Below are positions 34,700 to 46,600 of a DNA stretch of 64,000 bases, one piece after another. The stretch's first letter is position 1. Each line of letters begins with the position of its first letter. Under the pieces are notes generated by a model. It was not told where the DNA came from and searched no databases. It saw only the letters and a program-made list of their open reading frames with translations. Source of the DNA: Escarpia spicata (lineage: Eukaryota > Annelida > Polychaeta > Sabellida > Siboglinidae); assembly GCA_963995525.1 (NCBI GenBank), contig OZ023217.1, positions 7,750,838-7,814,837 on the forward strand, in the 5' to 3' direction. A program made the position numbers and the translations under genes.

Positions 34700-34890
34700 G
34701 TGGTTAAGTTAAGACGTTTTAAGTGGTTCTTGCGGGCATCAGCAAGAATGAGTTCATGAGCAGCATTACGGAAGTGATTAGGCTGCGTAGTAATATCAGG
34801 CCTAGCTAGGCGCCATCTTTGTTTATATTTGTTGAAGACAAAGGAAACAAGTCAGTTCGATCACCATCGCAACGATTAAAGTTTATTAAA
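34700..34890 (+). repeat. Dispersed repeat module, copy A
   Basis: From ACGTTTTAAGTGGTT through GGCGCCATCTTTG to ATCGCAACGATTAAAG this matches 41946-42115 at roughly 90% by eye. Here it lies about 60 bp upstream of the SGNH-like coding sequence on the same strand. It may be the 5' untranslated or promoter part of the element that carries that gene. Confidence 0.75.
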
Positions 34891-34948
34891 CGATTTGTTT
34901 TTACGGTGTAACAAACTATTATTGCAAGTTGATTATATTATTGGTATA

Positions 34949-35893
34949 TATGTCAGACGTTGTTCTTGTCGGACATAGCTTTTTACGTCGGCTTAACGAC
35001 AGTTTGACAGGCCCTTGGTTCAACTTTGGACTAATTCCGTCTGAACTGCAGGCTCACTTTGCGGCCTTTGGGGGCTCACAGTCCGGTTTTTATTCCAACG
35101 CCAAGTTACTGACAAGATAGCTCAGGTTCATCCGTCGGCCGTTCTAATACAAATTAGCGAAAATGACCTAGACTCTATCACTTTGGACGACACGGTAACG
35201 ACCTTAGCTAGGGATATTTTTCTGTAGCCCAATGGCTGATTGAAGGATGCTCCGTCAGACAAGTGGATACCATGCAACTTTTGCCTCGGCTGAACACACG
35301 TCACATTCCACTTCCCCAAAAGTACTTTATCTTAGGAGTTTAAATGCTCCCCACACACACATCCAAACGTTATATCATTTCAATGCTCTGCATGTCCCCT
35401 TCACAAAGAGGCCTGTCAGAGAGCTGCCAAGTGGTGCAGTAAGCTTGAATCAGAGGTCAAACAAGGTCACCGTCAAATGATGAATTTTCGAAATTGTGCG
35501 CTTCCGCAGTTATCTTAACATTACAATGGACGCATATCTCCTTTAGTTAATTACAAGATAGCCAAGTGATATAGTTTAGGCCTCGTTGGAACGGGGAGAT
35601 GTAGAGCTTTCAAACGATATCACATTTGGGTGTGTGTATGGGGGCATTTAAATCGGTCCGATATGTGGTTCAACCGCTCGCCTAATAGCCGTGTTACTGA
35701 CCAGGTCAATGGCGAACTAAAGGTACTCTGTGGTACCAGCACAAACTGTTTCTTCTGGCGTCATAAAGGTTTGGAAAATGACATGGCCGAATCCATGTGC
35801 CGCGACGGCGTCCATCTAAACAGCGTTGGTACGCACAAGTATATTGACTCTGTGCGCGGCGCGGCACAGTGCGCTTCTTTGGGCACGGCTTGA
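34949..35893 (+). pseudogene. SGNH/GDSL-hydrolase-like gene, broken by an insertion
   Basis: The start ATG at 34949 opens SDVVLVGHSFLRRL, an SGNH block I with a catalytic-type serine (GHS). After a frame change at about 35118, ISENDLDS (about 35155) resembles block III (G/S-x-N-D). LPRLNTRHIPLPQKYFIL reaches about 35335. After 35655 the frame continues with NRSDMWFN and MCRDGVHLN, the DGxHLN block V with the catalytic Asp-His pair, and ends with a stop at 35893. The interval 35339-35652 is an inverted-repeat insertion. SGNH-type domains occur in ORF1 of some CR1/L2-type LINEs and in other multicopy animal genes. I infer a transposon gene but cannot name the element. Confidence 0.55.
35339..35652. 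mobile_element. MITE-like inverted-repeat insertion
   Basis: The left arm 35339-35402 (TTTAAATGCTCCCCACACAC onward) is the imperfect inverse of the right arm 35589-35652 (ending GTGTGTATGGGGGCATTTAA). Similarity is about 75-80% over 64 bp. The interior also pairs partly (AGGCCT on both sides). It interrupts the SGNH-like reading frame. TTTAAA at both ends could include a target duplication. Confidence 0.6.
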
Positions 35894-36344
35894 ATTAGAT
35901 CGCTTCTCGAGTATAAACTCTTAAACTATTTTCGACTGTAGAGCTATCTGAAGTGTCAAGGTTCGGATATACGACATAGTTTGGATACACCACATAGTTT
36001 GTTAATTGACATTGGCTACACTTGTTTTAGGGTATTAAGCCTGATAGGTGGTTTGTTTATGTCTGGAATGGAACGCACGATGACATTGGGGGTGTTACTC
36101 TACTAATAGGACTACGACGTCCCATTTTGCATTTACTGTTGCGTCACGCTGGGTGACAGCATCGTATAATGTATCAATTCTATTATATAAATACATTAAT
36201 AGGATAAAGTATCCTGGTCTTTTGGATGCATTTCTGCTATGCATACGTAAGGAGATCAATGTAATATAGTCTTTATAATATGGTATAATATAACTAGTAC
36301 GGGTTTAATTATAACAGGCTAATTACATTGGGTCATTAAATAAA
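35894..36344. other. No recognised feature
   Basis: AT-rich sequence following the SGNH-like gene. Possibly the 3' part of that element. Nothing specific seen. Confidence 0.3.
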
Positions 36345-36830
36345 TATCACCTGGCTGAGCAACAGCTTGATTCAGGAACAAATGGCAGTTGTACCGAGGA
36401 TATGACCACCCGGCTGAACAATGGTTTGATTCAAGGAATGAACATGCCAGTTGTACTGGGGATATGACCACCCGGCTGAGCAATGGTTTGATTCAAGGAA
36501 TGAACATGCCAGTTGTACTGGGGATATGACCACCCGGCTGAGCAACAGCTTGAGTCAGGGGGAAATGGCAGTTGCACCGGGGATAGGATCACCCGGCTGA
36601 GCAACAGCTTGATTCAGAAAGAAAACAGCAATTGTACCGGTGATAGGATCACCGAGCTGAGCAATGGTTTGATTCAAGGATTGAACATGCCAGTTGTACC
36701 GGGGATTTGACCACCCGGCTGAGCAACAGCTTGATTCAGGAAAAAAATGGCAGTTGCACCGGGAATTTTGTTCACTCGGCTGAGAAACGGCTAGGTGCAA
36801 GGAAAACGGAAGCATTATGTCATCATTACA
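36345..36830. repeat. 59-62 bp tandem repeat, about 7-8 copies
   Basis: Units contain CACCCGGCTGAGCAA, TTGATTCAAGGAA, and CCAGTTGTACYGGGGAT. Two sub-types alternate (AACAGCTTGATTCAGG and AATGGTTTGATTCAAGG). Degenerate outliers of the CGGCTGAG core continue at about 36775, 36885 and 37030. Confidence 0.9.
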
Positions 36831-37059
36831 GGTTGAACCGGTGATGATGGAAACATAGGCTATGCTATTCATACTGGGAAACAATTTCTGGCTGAGCGAC
36901 AACACGAAGTCATCATATGGTATATGATATAATTTGATGAGGGAGATGATCAGTTTAGTAAACATAAATACCTGTTGTAGATTCAGTCTATTGGGTGAAT
37001 ATTCTGTGCCAGTTATACTGGGGTAATCTCATCGGCTGAGCGACAGCGTGAGGTCGCTT

Positions 37060-37845
37060 TATTACATATCATATAAATTAATCGGGGAGCACGGATCCTA
37101 ATTTTGGGGGTTAAGGACATTTCGTGCTATTTTTGGTTGCCCTATGTCTTATTAAACTTCACACCTTCCTGAATAATATTCCAGAGGGCAACCTTCTCAA
37201 ATCAGTTGACTTCACTCTAAAAATAGGACTTACATTCACGCCTGTAGGGTCTCTGGGTGGCCTCTTTGTCATAATTGAGTGCTTTCAAATTTACATAGAA
37301 GATATAGGGCTACGAAGCTAAGTTTGATATCAAAATATGTGGAATGATCACTAGAATAATAACAACAAAATCTCTTATAAAAAAAAATATTTTTAGGAAG
37401 CCATATACAAACATTTAACAATATGGCAAAAACCCACTCTGGTTTCGCCGTCGACATAATGTAGAATATACCATAGTTACCTTAATACACAATCAACGTC
37501 GATGATTAATATACCAAAATAATCGCCATTCATTTACCTACTGAACAGTGAAAGACAATAGTAAAATACAGCCAAATAAAATGACCCCAACCCGTAATTG
37601 TTGCTTGATCGTGGCATGACGCCAATCGGACTTGATTTTATTACTTGTGTTATTTCCACTTTCCGTTGTGTAGTAAACATGATTAAGGAATGAATACTGA
37701 TTCAACAACTACCAATGAATAATAGTGACATACCTAATAAGATAATTTATGATAAAATGTATTCTCAAAAATAACGAGATGTCAATATCACGTATATCAA
37801 AAAAATTATGTAAACGTGTTATATTGTCTTCATGCAGTCACCTAT
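37060..37845. other. No recognised feature
   Basis: Only short frames without resemblance to known domains. Mostly AT-rich. Confidence 0.35.
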
Positions 37846-37849
37846 GAAT

Positions 37850-37865
37850 GAATGAACGTTTATTC

Positions 37866-37926
<61 letters not shown>

Positions 37927-38372
37927 TAATACATGCACAGTATGTCACTCTCATCAGAGCCATTGTTTTCAGCAAGAGTACTTATGTCAACTACTCGTCC
38001 ACATTTGACTTCTTTCCCTTCGCATATGCAAACAACACAACATGGCACTTGCGAGCGCATTTGCTTACATCACATTTGCAACAAGTAAGCGACTGTGTGA
38101 GTTCGGGGAACAGCGGCACCATCATGGATGCGGAGTAATTTGTGGGCACGCATACGTTGGTAATAATCTCCTGCTGAACAACCGTTCCTACACTGTAATT
38201 TGAACAGTCCAGATTCTACAAGGATGTCTTCAGCACCTCTGTTCCTCATTATTTTCCCAACTGCACCTATGCAGTTTCCATCGCGCTGACATTGTCCTAG
38301 TATGAGAATGAGATGCCGGTAAGTATCATCATCAGGGGTGTGCTTTTTCTCGTAATCCAAAGGTAATCTCAT
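37850..38372 (-). pseudogene. Unidentified multicopy gene 3' part with (TTG)n tail
   Basis: The minus-strand frame at 38372-38070 reads RHLILILGQCQRDGNC, KIMRNRGAEDILVESGLF and DYYQRMRAHKLL. This resembles a family of uncharacterised multicopy proteins in marine invertebrates, recalled only in outline. About 110 bp of 3' sequence follows, then CATACTGTGCATGTATTATG, about 20 TTG units, and AATAAACGTTCATTCATTCA with a polyadenylation-like AATAAA. The end module also occurs at 18205-18275. The element type is not determined. Confidence 0.4.
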
Positions 38373-38496
38373 ACAAAGTTTGGTTAGCCTTGACTACTAT
38401 GTGTTTCATCCCAAATCAAATTTGTTGGCCAACTTTACAAGGTAGCAGCTTACTAGGATCTGTTGGACCAGAAGGGATCATGAGGCTATATCCGAA

Positions 38497-39098
38497 ATAT
38501 AACGTATAAGGAAAATTATTTAATAATACCGCTGTACAAAACAATAGGTAGGCCGCATTTTGAATATTGTATTCAAGCGTGGAGGCCATATCTTAGGAAG
38601 GACATATATATGCTAGAAAGAGTACAGAGGAGAGCAACTAAAATGATACAAAAACTGAGGGATCTTAGTTAGGAAATACGCCTAAAAGAATGTGGTTTAA
38701 CAATACTAGAGACCAGGAGATTGAGAGGAGATCGGATATGCGTGTTTAAAATATTAAATGGTTATGAAAATATTGATAGAAATATTTTGTTTCTCAGTTA
38801 AGATAGATAGAAGGACCAGAGGACATGGAGTTACATTAGTAAAGGAGCAGTGTAGATTAGATATAAGAAAGTTCTCATTCTCAAAAAGGACTGTAAATGA
38901 ATGGAACATATTTTTCTGCTGATTGTATGGTGCTAGTTGCGTGAATATGTTTAAAAATAAAATCGACACATACCTTAAAAGGGCGGGATACACGTAGATA
39001 AAAAAGTATTGGACTCTCGATAAGCCAAAAGGCTTCTTTGTCCACCTGCCATCTAGAGTTAACTTTCTGGATGGCAATCTTGTTAAATCTTGTTAAAT
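38497..39098 (+). pseudogene. CR1-like LINE 3' fragment
   Basis: Collinear with 57446-58045 of the longer copy. It contains RVQRRATKMI, ETRRLRGDRI and a degenerate VNEWN block, then the 3' UTR with GATAAGCC and the tail CTTGTTAAATCTTGTTAAAT. It is 5' truncated and carries stops. Confidence 0.85.
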
Positions 39099-39099
39099 C

Positions 39100-40290
39100 C
39101 AATGTGTGTGGCTGACACTGTTGGCGTCAGCTTCATGAAGCAAGCATTCAAAATTGGGCAATAACCGCTTTCAAGCCCTACTATCTTTGTAGGCAGGTAA
39201 TGGCACAACTGCCACGTTCATCAAATCGAAGTACGGATCACATCGAGGTTTCAAATCTGCAAGCGTCATTATTTTAGGTGATCTGGCTTTACGCCTTTCA
39301 AACATAGGGATGAAGTGTGGCTCGTTTTGAGAAGGGGTGACCACACGCAGTGATCGTTTTGTTTCCTTTGTTGTTGTAAATCTTGGAATGTCACCAAATT
39401 TCCCTTTACGTGGACGACTAAGTGATGAACGGCACAAATTGTCGTGTTTGTTATTCTTATCTTGGTGATGTGCTGTCATGTCACAATTGACGTCTAGAGT
39501 TGTGCTCTCAACAGTAAAGTCCAGCACATCTGTCGTCACTTGATTTTTGATCAACCAATTCTGTAATTTCAACATCAACTGTGACATCACTGACACCTGT
39601 TCCGTCTGTCTGATCTAACATCTCGTGTAATACATCTTCGGTAGTGTTTTGTTATGTCCTGTTCATAGCCATACAATGGAAGGTTGACCCATCTGGTGTC
39701 TTGTCATGTCAATCTGTGTTGGCGATGTCAAAGTGTATGAATTCACATCCTCAAATCGCTGGTGGGGAAAAGATGCCTTTTTATCGTTTCTCTTCCATCA
39801 TTTGCTCACAATTAGATGTAAGGTAAGGATGGAAGGTGGCATAACTGACACTTTCATTCACGGTTTAACAGGGTGATCAGATTCTTGCTGAATGTGTCAT
39901 TGTAGATGTGGAATGCACTTCTTAGAGTGAGTGATGTTGGGTGTTTACATATGGCATACAGACGGTGCTGGGATAGATGAAGTGCTTTTTCATCAAGTTC
40001 ATCTTCACAGCAAACTTTTCGTCCATGCCCTACTGAGAGATCCTTGCCAGACTGTAGGGTAGCTGAAAAATTAAAGATTTTGTATATGATCACATATGCT
40101 GCTTGAGTCTGTGACATATTGAAAAACTGTCGCCATTTTGTCTTTTTCTAAGTTTGTCAAGTTTACAAGATTTTGCCTCTCTGTGTAAGAGATTGGCAGC
40201 TTCATAGATGACTGAAGCACCATTATCACAATAAAGTAATTTGTGTTTCAACTCCTCGATCATTTTGAACAGACATGGTTACTTCCAGCC
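39100..40290 (-). other. Unidentified region with possible degenerate coding sequence (minus)
   Basis: Three minus-strand frames look coding-like but unlinked: 40280-40120 (KMIEELKHKLLYCDNGASVI), 40117-39854 (ALHLSQHRLYAICKHPTSLT, ending NRE-stop), and 39596-39171 (a basic, Ser/Arg-rich stretch). A plausible 3' splice site (CTTTAATTTTTCAG) lies at about 40063. I recognise no domain. It could be a decayed multi-exon gene or an unknown transposon. Confidence 0.3.
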
Positions 40291-40371
40291 CCCTGTGGCC
40301 AAAAGGTCCCCGAAGGGTGCTTGTAGTCCTTTTTTCGGTTGCGTTGTTCTGTACACATCCTTTTAAGCCTT

Positions 40372-41830
40372 CTCTTGTAGCATGATCCTACACCTGACTT
40401 CTCTTGTAGCATGATCCTACGCCTGTCTTCTCTTGTAGCATGATCCTACACCTGTCTTCTCTTGTAGCATGATCCTATACCTGTCTTCTCTTGTAGCATG
40501 ATCCTACACCTGCCTTCTCTTGTAGCATGATCCTATGCATGTCTTCTCTTGTAGCATGATCCTATGCCTGTCTTCTGTTGTAGCATGATCCTACACCTGC
40601 CTTCTCTTGTAGCATGATCCTATGCCTGTCTTCTCTTGTAGCATGATCCTGCGCCTGTCTTCTCCTGTAGCATGATCCTATGCCTGTCTTCGCTTGTAGC
40701 AAGATCCTACACATGTCTTCTCTTGTAGCATGATCCTACGCCTGTCTTCTCTTGTAGCATGATCCTACACCTGTCTTCTCTTGTAGCATGATCCTATGCC
40801 TGTCTTCTCTTGTAGCATGATCCTACGCCTGTCTTCTCTTGTAGCATGATCCTACACCTGACTTCTCTTGTAGCATGATCCTACGCCTGTCTTCTCTTGT
40901 AGCATGATCCTACACCTGTCTTCTCTTGTAGCATGATCCTATACCTGTCTTCTCTTGTAGCATGATCCTACACCTGCCTTCTCTTGTAGCATGATCCTAT
41001 GCATGTCTTCTCTTGTAGCATGATCCTATGCCTGTCTTCTGTTGTAGCATGATCCTACACCTGCCTTCTCTTGTAGCATGATCCTATGCCTGTCTTCTCT
41101 TGTAGCATGATCCTGCGCCTGTCTTCTCCTGTAGCATGATCCTATGCCTGTCTTCGCTTGTAGCAAGATCCTACACATGTCTTCTCTTGTAGCATGATCC
41201 TACGCCTGTCTTCTCTTGTAGCATGATCCTACACCTGTCTTCTCTTGTAGCATGATCCTATGCCTGTCTTCTCTTGTAGCATGATCCTACGCCTGTCTTC
41301 TCTTGTAGCATGATCCTACACCTGTCTTCTCTTGTAGCATGATCCTACACCTGCCTTCTCTAGTAGCATGATCATACACCTGCCTTCTCTTGTAGCATGA
41401 TCCTATGCCTGTCTCCTCTTGTAGCATGATCCTGTGCCTGTCTTCTCTTGTAGCATGATCCGACGCCTGTCTTATCTTGTAGCATGATCCTACACCTGTC
41501 TTCTCTTGTAGCATGATCCTACATCTGTCTTCTCTTGTTGCATGAGCCTACACCTGCCTTATCTTGTAGCATGATCCTAACCTGCCTTCTCTTGTAGCAT
41601 GATCCTATGCCTGTCTTCTCTTGTAGCATGATCCTATGCATGTCTTCTCTTGTAGCATGATCATATGCCTGTCTTCTCTTGTAGCAAGATCCTATGCCTG
41701 TCTTCTCTTGTAGCATGATCCTATGCCTGTCTTCTCTTGTAGCATGATCCTACGCCTGTCTTCTCTTGTAGCATGATCCTATGCCTGTCTTCTCTTGTAC
41801 CATGATCCTATGCCTGTCTTCTCTTGTAGC
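40372..41830. repeat. 29-bp minisatellite, about 50 copies
   Basis: The unit starts GTAGCATGATCCTAYGCCTG and continues TCTTCTCTT. Variants at the YGC/CAC positions, a TTCGCTTGTAGCAAG unit and a CACCTGACTT unit recur exactly 464 bp apart (40391 and 40855, 40691 and 41155). So 16 units (464 bp) were duplicated as a block. Confidence 0.97.
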
Positions 41831-41854
41831 CCGTTTATTGGCAGTCCTTTCCAT

Positions 41855-41940
41855 GTCGTTTCCTTAAGAAACGACCATATTTCAATTTAAACACGTGTCT
41901 GTTTCCTTTCTTGGTAAAGTGCCGTATAAAAATATACATT
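41855..41940. repeat. Direct repeat, left copy (partner at 42672)
   Basis: ATGTCGTTTCCTTAAGAAAC through AAAGTGCCGTATAAA matches 42672-42755 at about 85%. Both copies run into TATA-rich sequence. Confidence 0.75.
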
Positions 41941-41945
41941 AAAAC

Positions 41946-42117
41946 TCGTTTTAAGTGGTTTATACGGGCATCAGCAAGAACGAGTTCATGAGCAGCATTA
42001 CGGAAGTGATTAGGCTGCGTAGTAATATCAGCGCCTAGCAAGGCGCCATCTTTGTTTACATTCGTCGAAGACAAAGGAAACAGGTCAGTTCGACCACCAT
42101 CGCAACGATTTAAGTTT
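41946..42117 (+). repeat. Dispersed repeat module, copy B
   Basis: Second copy of the module at 34700-34890. Here it is not followed by the SGNH-like sequence: similarity ends at about ATCGCAACGATTTAAG. Confidence 0.75.
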
Positions 42118-42671
42118 CCCGCCTTCACCCCAGTTCCACCCAGCTCCATCCCAGCTCCACCTGTATAACATTATAGTCATTACAGCATGTTTCAAGGTGT
42201 ACATCCTTCTTTGTGTAGTCACTATGTAATGTTTGAATATCATGTGTAGATCTGTAATTGGTCATTATGGAAGCACAGTGTTGTCATTATGTCAAGTTTG
42301 AATAGCATGTATAAATGTTGTGCACTGTCATTATTCATGACGAAACAAGTAGATTTATAATTTGTAACGCTTTTCCCTGCTCAATCTGGTACACGAGGTT
42401 TTGCCTTTTCAGGCTTTTCTACTAATTATTGAGTGTACGCAGGGTTTTTAGGGCGGTAATTAAAGTAGGATTTAATATTGATTAGCATATTAAAACTACT
42501 CTTCTCTAGTAGGTGAGATGACATACGTGTTCTGATGTATTACGATAATTTCAATGTGGTACTTTTTGATGTGTGCCTGGCGTATTTGCTGCCCCACCTA
42601 GGGCTCGAAGAGTTATATAATGATGTACTAATAAATCTTGTAGTTGGGTACATTCTATAACTAATAAATCA
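42118..42671. other. No recognised feature
   Basis: AT-rich sequence between the two direct repeats at 41855 and 42672. Short internal similarity only (TCATTATGG and TCATTATGTC). Confidence 0.35.
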
Positions 42672-42755
42672 ATGTCGTTTCCTTACGAAACGGCCATATT
42701 CCAATTCAAACTCGTGTACGTTTTCTTTCTTGCTAAAGTGCCGTATAAATATATA
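42672..42755. repeat. Direct repeat, right copy (partner at 41855)
   Basis: See the left copy. The two could be remnants of terminal repeats flanking about 730 bp, or two independent insertions of one short element. Confidence 0.75.
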
Positions 42756-42806
42756 TATATACATATACAAATACATATATAAATATATATATATATATAT
42801 TTATAC

Positions 42807-43107
<301 letters not shown>

Positions 43108-43274
43108 GATATTAAACACCACGGACAATAAATAACACAGGACACGTAGTCTCACTAACATGGCCAAAGTGTCACAACTACAAGTTATATAATTTAACCA
43201 CAATATATATTCGGCAAAGTATCGTAATGTTCCATCGCCAAGACAAGACGAGGTTGTTATCACCATACGTAGTT

Positions 43275-43612
43275 TCAAAGAAAGCTCATGTCCGAGGGCG
43301 AAGGGTGTCCACGTGATCGACACATGGTCTGTTCACGTGCTGCCATCACGTTCGTGGCATACGCGAGGACGGCCGCGAAAGCGCCAGATAATGCCAGGAA
43401 AATGAACGCCATTTTGTACGAGCCAAAGACGTCCCGAAACATACCTGGAATCGACAAAACGCACCAGTTTATTTCTTGTGGAGAGAACATTAAATAAGAT
43501 TGTCATACAGATAAAACAAGATGACAGTTGGCCAAAGAAGCGTTTGAGATATTGAGAGTGCAACATGTTTGTATCTATGTGTAACCCGTCCTATATATAC
43601 TACAGAATCAAC

Positions 43613-43658
<46 letters not shown>

Positions 43659-46600
43659 TATATATATTATATATATATATGTTGATTTTGTTTTATATAA
43701 TATTCGCGATACTTGTCAGCAGATAATTTATTTTGTCCATTCTCTGTGGGAATAATTAATTTATTACATCATAATCTACACTGTTCCGTCACAAACGATG
43801 TATTTTGTTCTTATTTGAGAAAGCATATTGTATCAACGTTTCATAGCTATTTAATTTCTTAAGCTTTTCTATTTTATCTTCTCGTAATCATTTTCTTTAT
43901 ACGGTTGTCAAGCCACACTTGTGTAGGCAGTTTTCTTTTTGTAGCCCATCAAACCATACTCGTGTAGATAATTTTCTTTTTCTAACTAAGGTCTTTCATC
44001 TCTGGAAACGATTGTATTTATCCTGTCTGTATTATTTCTACGTATTAATGTCCTTTTGTGATATGGCCTTCACGCTTGCAAACAGTATTCTAGATGAAAC
44101 GTAACTATTGCTTTATAAAGAGGATACTTAAGTCTTCTAAATTTGTATTGTATTATACCTACTTGAAACAGTAGCTACCATGTCATATACTACACCCATA
44201 TTCCCGTGAATTGCGTGCAGGCGTGCACATGTCTCAAAAATGAATAACATCTGCCATTTTCAGACCATTTGACTAATTGGGCTAGATAGTCTTGTACATA
44301 TTGTTTATCACCCTGATAGTTAGAGGGAGGCTTTCTGTTCATTCGGATTGTAAAATCCTGTTGTCCAATACAAATTATATGTATTCTAACATATTGACCG
44401 CTCAAATTTGTTTTAACGAAGCGGAAATACTTTTAAATTCAACAGTTCAATGTTTACATATAAACATCGCCGCGCTGTCACGCAAATCCTAGAAAAGCGT
44501 CCTCAGATAATTCCGAGGAAGGTCGACGTGGGCGGTGCTTCTGATGTCAATACACTGTCATCGTGGGTTTTATTACACAACTTCCTTTGTAAATGTTCGC
44601 TGTTACTTTCGACAATTTCATTCTAATCGTATTAGTGTGATGTTTCCAGGTGCAGCTCAAAATAAAGACGTTACCATTTTCCGGAAGAATGGTAGATTAA
44701 TGCCTTACTGTTTGGCGCCAGAGATGCAAACTGTATAAAAGGAAAACGTCCCCTCGATCGCGGCGATGCGGCGCTCTACACGCGACCACCGCTCTCCACA
44801 ATATACGTAAAAACTTACAATATCATTGAATGTGACATAATCAGCTGAGAACATATCACTACAAAAGCCAACAAACGGTTCGCCGCAATATATAGGTTTG
44901 CTGAACGTCGTAAACAATGCTAATATTCCCAGCTCAGCGACCGGCTAACTGAGAAGAGAAGAAACTCGTGAAATATGGCGCTGTCCGTACAACTTAATTT
45001 GTGTGTCTTCAACAAGTTTTTCTAGTAAACTACTGGTATAATATTCTTAATTTTAGTCACAAATTATTGGTTTGTATTACAACTTTCAGGTGCATAGATC
45101 TAGACATTTGTCTTTTGTTGCCATTCACGATATATGCGCTAGTTTTATTAAGGTTAGTTGGGGTGAATATTGGTTTCTCACAACAACATCGTACCTATTC
45201 TGCGGTGTGATACCATTTTGGCTGTACAGGTGAACTGAACATGTTACTACACCAAATACTCACCCGCCAGAAAAGGCCCAATAAAGGCGCCAACTCCTTG
45301 CGCAAAGACCATCATTCCAAGAGCGGTGGAAAACCGCTCCACCCCGAGAAGATCGCGAAGTATAACAGTGCGCTGGGCTACTACGATGCCGGCGGAGAAC
45401 CCATGGGCAACTGAGCTGATCACCATCGTGAGGAAAGACACGACGAACGGCAGTAAGAGAGTGACCAACGCCATGATCATTATGAACGCGCTAAACAGAA
45501 CGTATCTCTGTTGACGTACCTGTGGCAGATCGAAGACGAACCCAGACAGGAAGCGACCGGCGATGTCACCGGCTGCGATGGCCGAGAGAGAGAACGCCGC
45601 TGTCTCCTTCGATAGCCCTCTGTCTTCGGCGACGGCCGGTAACAACATCCACACCGGCACAATAGACATGGCACACAGTCCCTGCGATACGGCCAATAAA
45701 GAGAACCGCCAGTCCTTCCATATGGCGACGTCTAATAGTAAGTTGATGTTGGTCGCCGCTCTGCGTAAACGCGACGATGTCTTACAGGTAAGAACATTAA
45801 CGTGCACAAACTTATCGGCAGCTCCACCCTGTCGCGAAACTGGACTAGTTCTACCCGACAGCGCAGGGTTGCGCACCGGGGATTTCAACTTCTCTGTCTG
45901 CTCTTCGTCTGTAGGTGATTCTTCTCCGCGAGCTGGATATAACGGCACTACCGTCGTCGGTTTTGGTCTTCTCGCTGGGCGGTAGAGGGCGCCACTAACG
46001 CAGCAATTGTACATGGCGGCACCGAGTATGAGAAGACCACCGGAGAAACCGTAATGCTCAAACAGAAATACCATCAACTGCGGCACGAAGAAGGCGCCGA
46101 CACTGGCGCCCGTCGCGGCCAGCCCGAGGGCGATGCTTCGTTTCTTGTCGAAGTACTCGGTGACGACTACCAGTGAAGGAGTGTACACGAGACTTCCTCC
46201 AAGACCTGCAGTAGAACACGTTGTTAGGGATCAGACCGCAGTTAACCTTCCTGTTATTTTGCAGAATAATATAATACCTAGAAAATGGTGATATTTAAAA
46301 TTTGAAAGACACTTGTTTACGGGAAAAGAGTGCAGTAGATCAAGCATACTAGCAGGTTCAGTGCTAGCACGTATCGACAGTGAAATGACACATATTTGGA
46401 AGAGTGTAGTAGGCGGAGAAGGTTTTTGTAATTTTTCACAGAGCACATGTGGATGCGGAAAAAAAAGCTATTTGGTAAATATTGATGGGCACCGCGCAAG
46501 GATGTGTTTTAAAAGTGTTAAAAGTATGTGATTGTGACGAAATTTGATCAGCATATGAATGACATGATGGCAATAGCTGAACAGACACTTCAGATGTTTG

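Noticed and set aside
40372..41830. Possible CRISPR array (regular 29-bp repeats)
   Set aside because: There are no unique spacers, since repeat units are directly contiguous, and the DNA is animal. The same reasoning excludes the arrays at 11.4, 36.3 and 63.2 kb.
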